Of a stretch of DNA of 37,303 nucleotides, positions 34,382 to 37,303 are shown piece after piece. This DNA comes from a virus. A program made the translations under genes and the position numbers. The notes below the pieces were generated by a model. The model saw only the letters and a program-made list of their open reading frames with translations. It ran no database searches and had not been told where the DNA came from. Positions within the stretch are counted from its first letter, which is position 1. Each line of letters opens with the position of its first letter. The DNA is taken from positions 1 through 37,303 of the IMG/VR virus record IMGVR_UViG_3300021373_002521; one strand, 5' to 3'.

Positions 34382-34795
34382 ATGTTCTTATTTAATTGGA
34401 AAAAGATTTACCAAGCCTCAGAGGGTAGTTCTTCGGCTTGTGTAGAAATAATAGATATGATGTACTATAAAAAGATTCCATACAATAGTTATGATTCTCT
34501 TTACAAGTACAGAGACAAAGACTTTTCAGGAGATTCATTTCTAATCCAACCTGGGATACTTTTGGAACAAGCCTTTAGGTTTGATTCAAAAGAAATAGCA
34601 ATATACGTTGCATTGGCAGCTAGACGCAAGTTGTCGGACTATATTGCTTTTGGATATAAAACTTTGAGTGTGCGTCACGCTCCACAACTAATAAAACTAA
34701 TCGAAGACAACAGACTACTTTATATTAAAGATGGACAAATCCATTTTATATATGAAGAAGCCCAACGGAGAAATAAAAATGGCAATTTCGTTTAA
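34382..34795 (+). CDS. Hypothetical phage protein (137 aa), start uncertain
   Basis: 137 residues from the first ATG (34382). It is a helical, Tyr/Lys-rich protein: EIIDMMYYKKIPYNSYDSLY, KEIAIYVALAARRKLSDYIA, APQLIKLIEDNRLLYIKDGQ. The promoter -10 ends at 34380, so this ATG is read only on transcripts from upstream; from the local promoter translation might begin inside (next Met at 34457) or serve mainly the SSB-like gene downstream. T4 and related phages have clamp/accessory genes in this position, but no signature supports that here. Confidence 0.6.
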   Translation: MFLFNWKKIYQASEGSSSACVEIIDMMYYKKIPYNSYDSLYKYRDKDFSGDSFLIQPGILLEQAFRFDSKEIAIYVALAARRKLSDYIAFGYKTLSVRHAPQLIKLIEDNRLLYIKDGQIHFIYEEAQRRNKNGNFV

Positions 34796-35414
34796 CAAGC
34801 AAAAAGGTTCTGCACAAAAATCCTCAAATGATAGCTACAAATACGTAGATGGCGACAATAAAGTACGAATTGTTGGCGACATTCTTGCACGCTATGTTTA
34901 TTGGATTAAAGGTGAGAATGACAAAAATATTCCTCTTGAGTGTCTATCTTTTGATAGAGACCAAGAAGCTTTTACTAATAAAGAGAAAGACTGGGTTCGT
35001 GAATACTATCCAGATCTTAAATGTGGCTGGTCTTATGCTACTCAGTGTATCGACCCTAAAGACGGTAAAGTAAAAGTTCTTAACTTAAAGAAAAAATTAT
35101 GGGAGCAAGTAATCACTGCTGCCGAAGATCTAGGCGATCCTACAGATGTAGAAACTGGTTGGGATGTTTGCTTTAAACGAGTAAAAACTGGACCTCTTGC
35201 ATATAATGTAGAGTATCAGTTACAAGCTCTTAAGTGCAAGCCTCGTGCTCTAGATGATGAAGAGTTAGCTGCAATTGCTGATCTCAAGTCTATGGACTTA
35301 GTTATGGCTCGTCCTACTCCAGATGCTCAGAAAGAGCTTCTTGATCGTGTCCGCAAAGGAAGCGATGATAACGTAGATGACGAATTAGAAAAAGAATTTA
35401 ACATAGAACACTAA
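34779..35414 (+). CDS. Single-stranded DNA-binding protein-like
   Basis: 211 residues from ATG 34779, with GGAG eight bases ahead. A beta-rich core contains YKYVDGDNKVRIVGDILARY (OB-like strands), LECLSFDRDQEAFTNKEKDW, CGWSYATQCIDPKDGKVKVL and a C-terminal helical part, ending in a strongly acidic tail (SDDNVDDELEKEFNIEH). The acidic tail, the location between helicase and SbcD, and the expected dose (own promoter 34352) all fit a phage SSB that recruits replication partners through its tail. No zinc finger as in T4 gp32. Preferred-looking codons suggest high expression. Confidence 0.72.
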   Translation: MAISFNKQKGSAQKSSNDSYKYVDGDNKVRIVGDILARYVYWIKGENDKNIPLECLSFDRDQEAFTNKEKDWVREYYPDLKCGWSYATQCIDPKDGKVKVLNLKKKLWEQVITAAEDLGDPTDVETGWDVCFKRVKTGPLAYNVEYQLQALKCKPRALDDEELAAIADLKSMDLVMARPTPDAQKELLDRVRKGSDDNVDDELEKEFNIEH

Positions 35415-35418
35415 TCTT

Positions 35419-36375
35419 ATGATTTTATTTACGGCAGACTGGCATATCAAACTGGGACAGAAAAATGTCCCAGTTGACTGGGCAATAAACAGGTACCACC
35501 TATTCTTTGATCAAATTCACTTGTTAGAAAATGAGGTGGATTGTCATGTTATTGGGGGCGACTTATTTGATAGACTTCCTACTATGGAAGAGTTGGAGTT
35601 GTATTTCACCTTTATTAGTGAAGTAAACATACCTACACTAATATTTGATGGAAACCATGAAGCTACTAAAAAGCACAAAACTTTTTTTACAAATTTAAAA
35701 GCAGCCACTAGAAGTGTAAATTCTATGGTCGATGTAATAGACTATAGTTATACAGATAGTAAAATCAGTATATTGCCTTATGTAGATTTACACAAGAAAA
35801 ATTGTGTTGATAAATTTAATAAAAATAAACCTCTATTTACTCATGTAAGAGGGGAGATTCCTCCTCATGTTAAACCTGAAGTAGATTTATCTATGTTTGA
35901 TGATTTTCCTGTAGTTTTTGCAGGTGATTTACACTCTCATAGTAATACGCAGAGAAACATAGTATACCCCGGAAGTCCAATGACTACTTCTTTTCACAGA
36001 AGTAAAGTCGATACGGGGTATCTACTGATTGACGAAAATAATGAGTATAGTTGGGAATGGAAAAAGTTTGAGCTTCCACAGTTGCTTAGAAAAACTGTAA
36101 CAACCCCAGACGAAATGATAGATACTGTATTTGATCATACTATCTATGAGATAGAGGGTGATATGCAGGATTTAGCAAATGTAGAAGATTCGGCCTTACT
36201 TGACAAAAAAGTAATAAAACGAAGTACAGAAGCTAGTTTAGTTATAGATAAAGATATGACTAAAGAACAGGAGTTAGTAGAATATCTAACTTATATTTTA
36301 GAAATATCAGAAGAAAAAATACCAAATATTCTAGGGACTTATAATGATTACGCTCAAAAAGCTCAGCTGGGATAA
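35419..36375 (+). CDS. sbcD: SbcD/Mre11-like nuclease subunit (T4 gp47, T5 D12 type)
   Basis: 318 residues. Metallophosphoesterase motifs are in order: LFTADWHIKLG (D-x-H, I), HVIGGDLFDRLP (G-D-x-x-D, II), LIFDGNHEATKK (G-N-H-E, III), KPLFTHVRGEI (H, IV) and VVFAGDLHSHSN (G-x-H, V). The C-terminal part (about 215-318) is the capping and SbcC-binding region. With SbcC it forms an ATP-dependent exo/endonuclease processing DNA ends and recombination intermediates. It overlaps the SbcC gene by 32 bases. Confidence 0.93.
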   Translation: MILFTADWHIKLGQKNVPVDWAINRYHLFFDQIHLLENEVDCHVIGGDLFDRLPTMEELELYFTFISEVNIPTLIFDGNHEATKKHKTFFTNLKAATRSVNSMVDVIDYSYTDSKISILPYVDLHKKNCVDKFNKNKPLFTHVRGEIPPHVKPEVDLSMFDDFPVVFAGDLHSHSNTQRNIVYPGSPMTTSFHRSKVDTGYLLIDENNEYSWEWKKFELPQLLRKTVTTPDEMIDTVFDHTIYEIEGDMQDLANVEDSALLDKKVIKRSTEASLVIDKDMTKEQELVEYLTYILEISEEKIPNILGTYNDYAQKAQLG

Positions 36376-37303
36376 TTGCTTTAGTTACGGTGAAGGAAAT
36401 GAGTTAACTCTTAATGATAATACCGTAACACAGATAATTGGTACTAATGGGATGGGGAAGTCCTCCATCCCATTAATTATAGAGGAAGTATTATACAACA
36501 AAAACTCTAAAGGTATCAAAAAAGCAGACATACCCAACAGATATGTAAACAACGGCTACAGTATAAAATTAGAGTTCTCTAAAGGCTCTGATGAGTACTG
36601 TATTTTTGTTGATAGAAAAAATAGTATAAAAGTTAAATTAGAGGAGAATGGGGAAGATATATCAAGCCATACTGCTACGAATACTTACAAAACTTTGCAA
36701 CAAATTATTGGAGTAGACTTTAAAACTTTTTCACAGTTAGTCTATCAAAATACAAATGCGAGCCTACAGTTTCTTACTGCTACGGACTCGAACAGAAAAA
36801 AGTTTCTCATAGACTTATTGCACCTTGAAGATTATGTGGAGCTGTTTGAAATTTTTAAAGAAGCCTCTAAAGAGACGAATACGTTAATTACTAGTAGCAA
36901 ATCAAAAATTGCAACGATAGAAAAATGGCTTCAAGATAACAAATTGGAAGATACCAATATACTTCCAACAAAAAAAGTAGAAATTAATACGGAAGATGAC
37001 GAGAAGCAATTAAGCAATTTATTAGTAGAAATTCAAAATATTTCGGAAAATAATAAAAAAATTGCAAAAAACAATGGACTCATAGACATACTGAAAGAGT
37101 TGGATATGCAAAAAGCAGAATTAGATAATCCAGGAGAGATAATATCTAATGAAGCAGAAAGAGAGTCTTTGTTTGCCGCCAAAGCTAGAAAAGATAATGC
37201 AATAAGAACGCTGAAGAAAATAGTTGGATTAGGTAATACTTGTCATGTATGTAATCAAGACATAGACGAAGAATTTAAGCATAATACTGCGGAAGCTGAG
37301 ATC
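36344..37303 (+). CDS. sbcC: SbcC/Rad50-like ATPase subunit (partial, runs off right edge)
   Basis: The visible 320 residues begin at ATG 36344 (GGG seven bases ahead), overlapping the SbcD end. Walker A is IIGTNGMGKSSIPL (about 35-48); the Q-loop region is FKTFSQLVYQNTNASLQFLT. A coiled-coil arm follows from about residue 165 (SKSKIATIEKWLQDNKLEDT and on), and a zinc-hook C-x2-C is visible at TCHVCNQDIDEEF (about 303-315). The returning arm and Walker B lie beyond the window. T4 gp46 and T5 D13 are the named phage equivalents. Confidence 0.92.
   Translation, partial: MITLKKLSWDNCFSYGEGNELTLNDNTVTQIIGTNGMGKSSIPLIIEEVLYNKNSKGIKKADIPNRYVNNGYSIKLEFSKGSDEYCIFVDRKNSIKVKLEENGEDISSHTATNTYKTLQQIIGVDFKTFSQLVYQNTNASLQFLTATDSNRKKFLIDLLHLEDYVELFEIFKEASKETNTLITSSKSKIATIEKWLQDNKLEDTNILPTKKVEINTEDDEKQLSNLLVEIQNISENNKKIAKNNGLIDILKELDMQKAELDNPGEIISNEAERESLFAAKARKDNAIRTLKKIVGLGNTCHVCNQDIDEEFKHNTAEAEI

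Noticed and set aside
34731-34778. Longer N-terminus for the SSB-like protein
   Set aside because: It would overlap the preceding gene further; the ATG at 34779 has GGAG at good distance and gives the natural start.
1-37303. tRNA genes
   Set aside because: I looked for T-loop GGTTC-A-A/G-type sequences with a matching acceptor stem and saw none; a tRNAscan run would be decisive.
1-37303. Prophage or transposon traces (integrase, attachment sites, IS ends)
   Set aside because: No recombinase, transposase or flanking terminal repeats were seen in the window.

Overview
The window is one contiguous piece of a strictly tailed-phage genome. It is AT-rich and tightly packed, with many 1-4 base stop/start overlaps. 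Nothing in it looks like a bacterial chromosome, and I see no integrase, repressor or tRNA. The right half carries a lytic replication set (DnaB helicase, DnaG-type primase, family A DNA polymerase, SF2 helicase, SSB-like protein, SbcC/SbcD, split NAD-dependent ligase, ThyX, PhoH). That gene complement recalls T5-like and T4-like phages, but no terminase large subunit, portal or capsid gene is visible to place it. Near-consensus sigma70 promoters (TTGACA/T, 17-18 bases, TATAAT) occur on both strands and no phage RNA polymerase is visible, so host RNA polymerase probably does the transcription. The host is not identifiable. A bS21 homologue, a small outer-membrane-type barrel, 2OG-Fe(II) oxygenases and a polyphosphate kinase suggest a Gram-negative, perhaps aquatic, bacterium.

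Layout. 1-3.46 kb (leftward): terminase-small-subunit-like protein, small membrane proteins, and two exported proteins. 3.5-7.6 kb (leftward): an outer-membrane-like protein, then an accessory block of PPK2-type polyphosphate kinase, DEDD exonuclease, HAD phosphatase, a small membrane protein and a Myb/HTH-type protein, driven by three tandem promoters. 7.65-8.1 kb: a gene-free, GC-rich, repeat-rich region with three 19-base direct repeats, palindromes and phased 10-mers, my candidate replication origin/control region. 8.2-8.71 kb: two promoters and a terminator enclosing an apparently non-coding, highly structured RNA of about 430 nt. 8.8-9.5 kb: two rightward genes. 9.56-10.03 kb: gene-poor.

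10.0-14.5 kb is a leftward run of about 20 small, overlapping genes (MazG-like, zinc protease-like, DUF3310, bS21, many tiny membrane or zinc-binding proteins). At 14.5 kb divergent promoters mark the switch to rightward transcription. 14.6-19.9 kb: putative virion proteins, a beta-helix tail-spike-like protein, Hsp20, T4-type lysozyme, a 3-TM holin and a 2OG oxygenase. 20-26.4 kb: conserved small proteins, DNA-binding paralogues and the split ligase with MazG and a second 2OG oxygenase between its halves. 26.5-37.3 kb: the replication/recombination operon, ending inside an SbcC-like gene.

The genes point to a phage that replicates its own DNA, makes thymidylate (ThyX), cleans or salvages nucleotides (MazG x2, HAD phosphatase, exonuclease, PPK2) and may adjust host translation (bS21) and protein folding (Hsp20). 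The observations most worth checking are the phage PPK2, the structured RNA at 8.28-8.71 kb, the candidate origin with a short motif whose orientation flips there, the five-member Myb/HTH paralogue family, and the bS21 gene with a TTG start and a long overlap with its neighbour.
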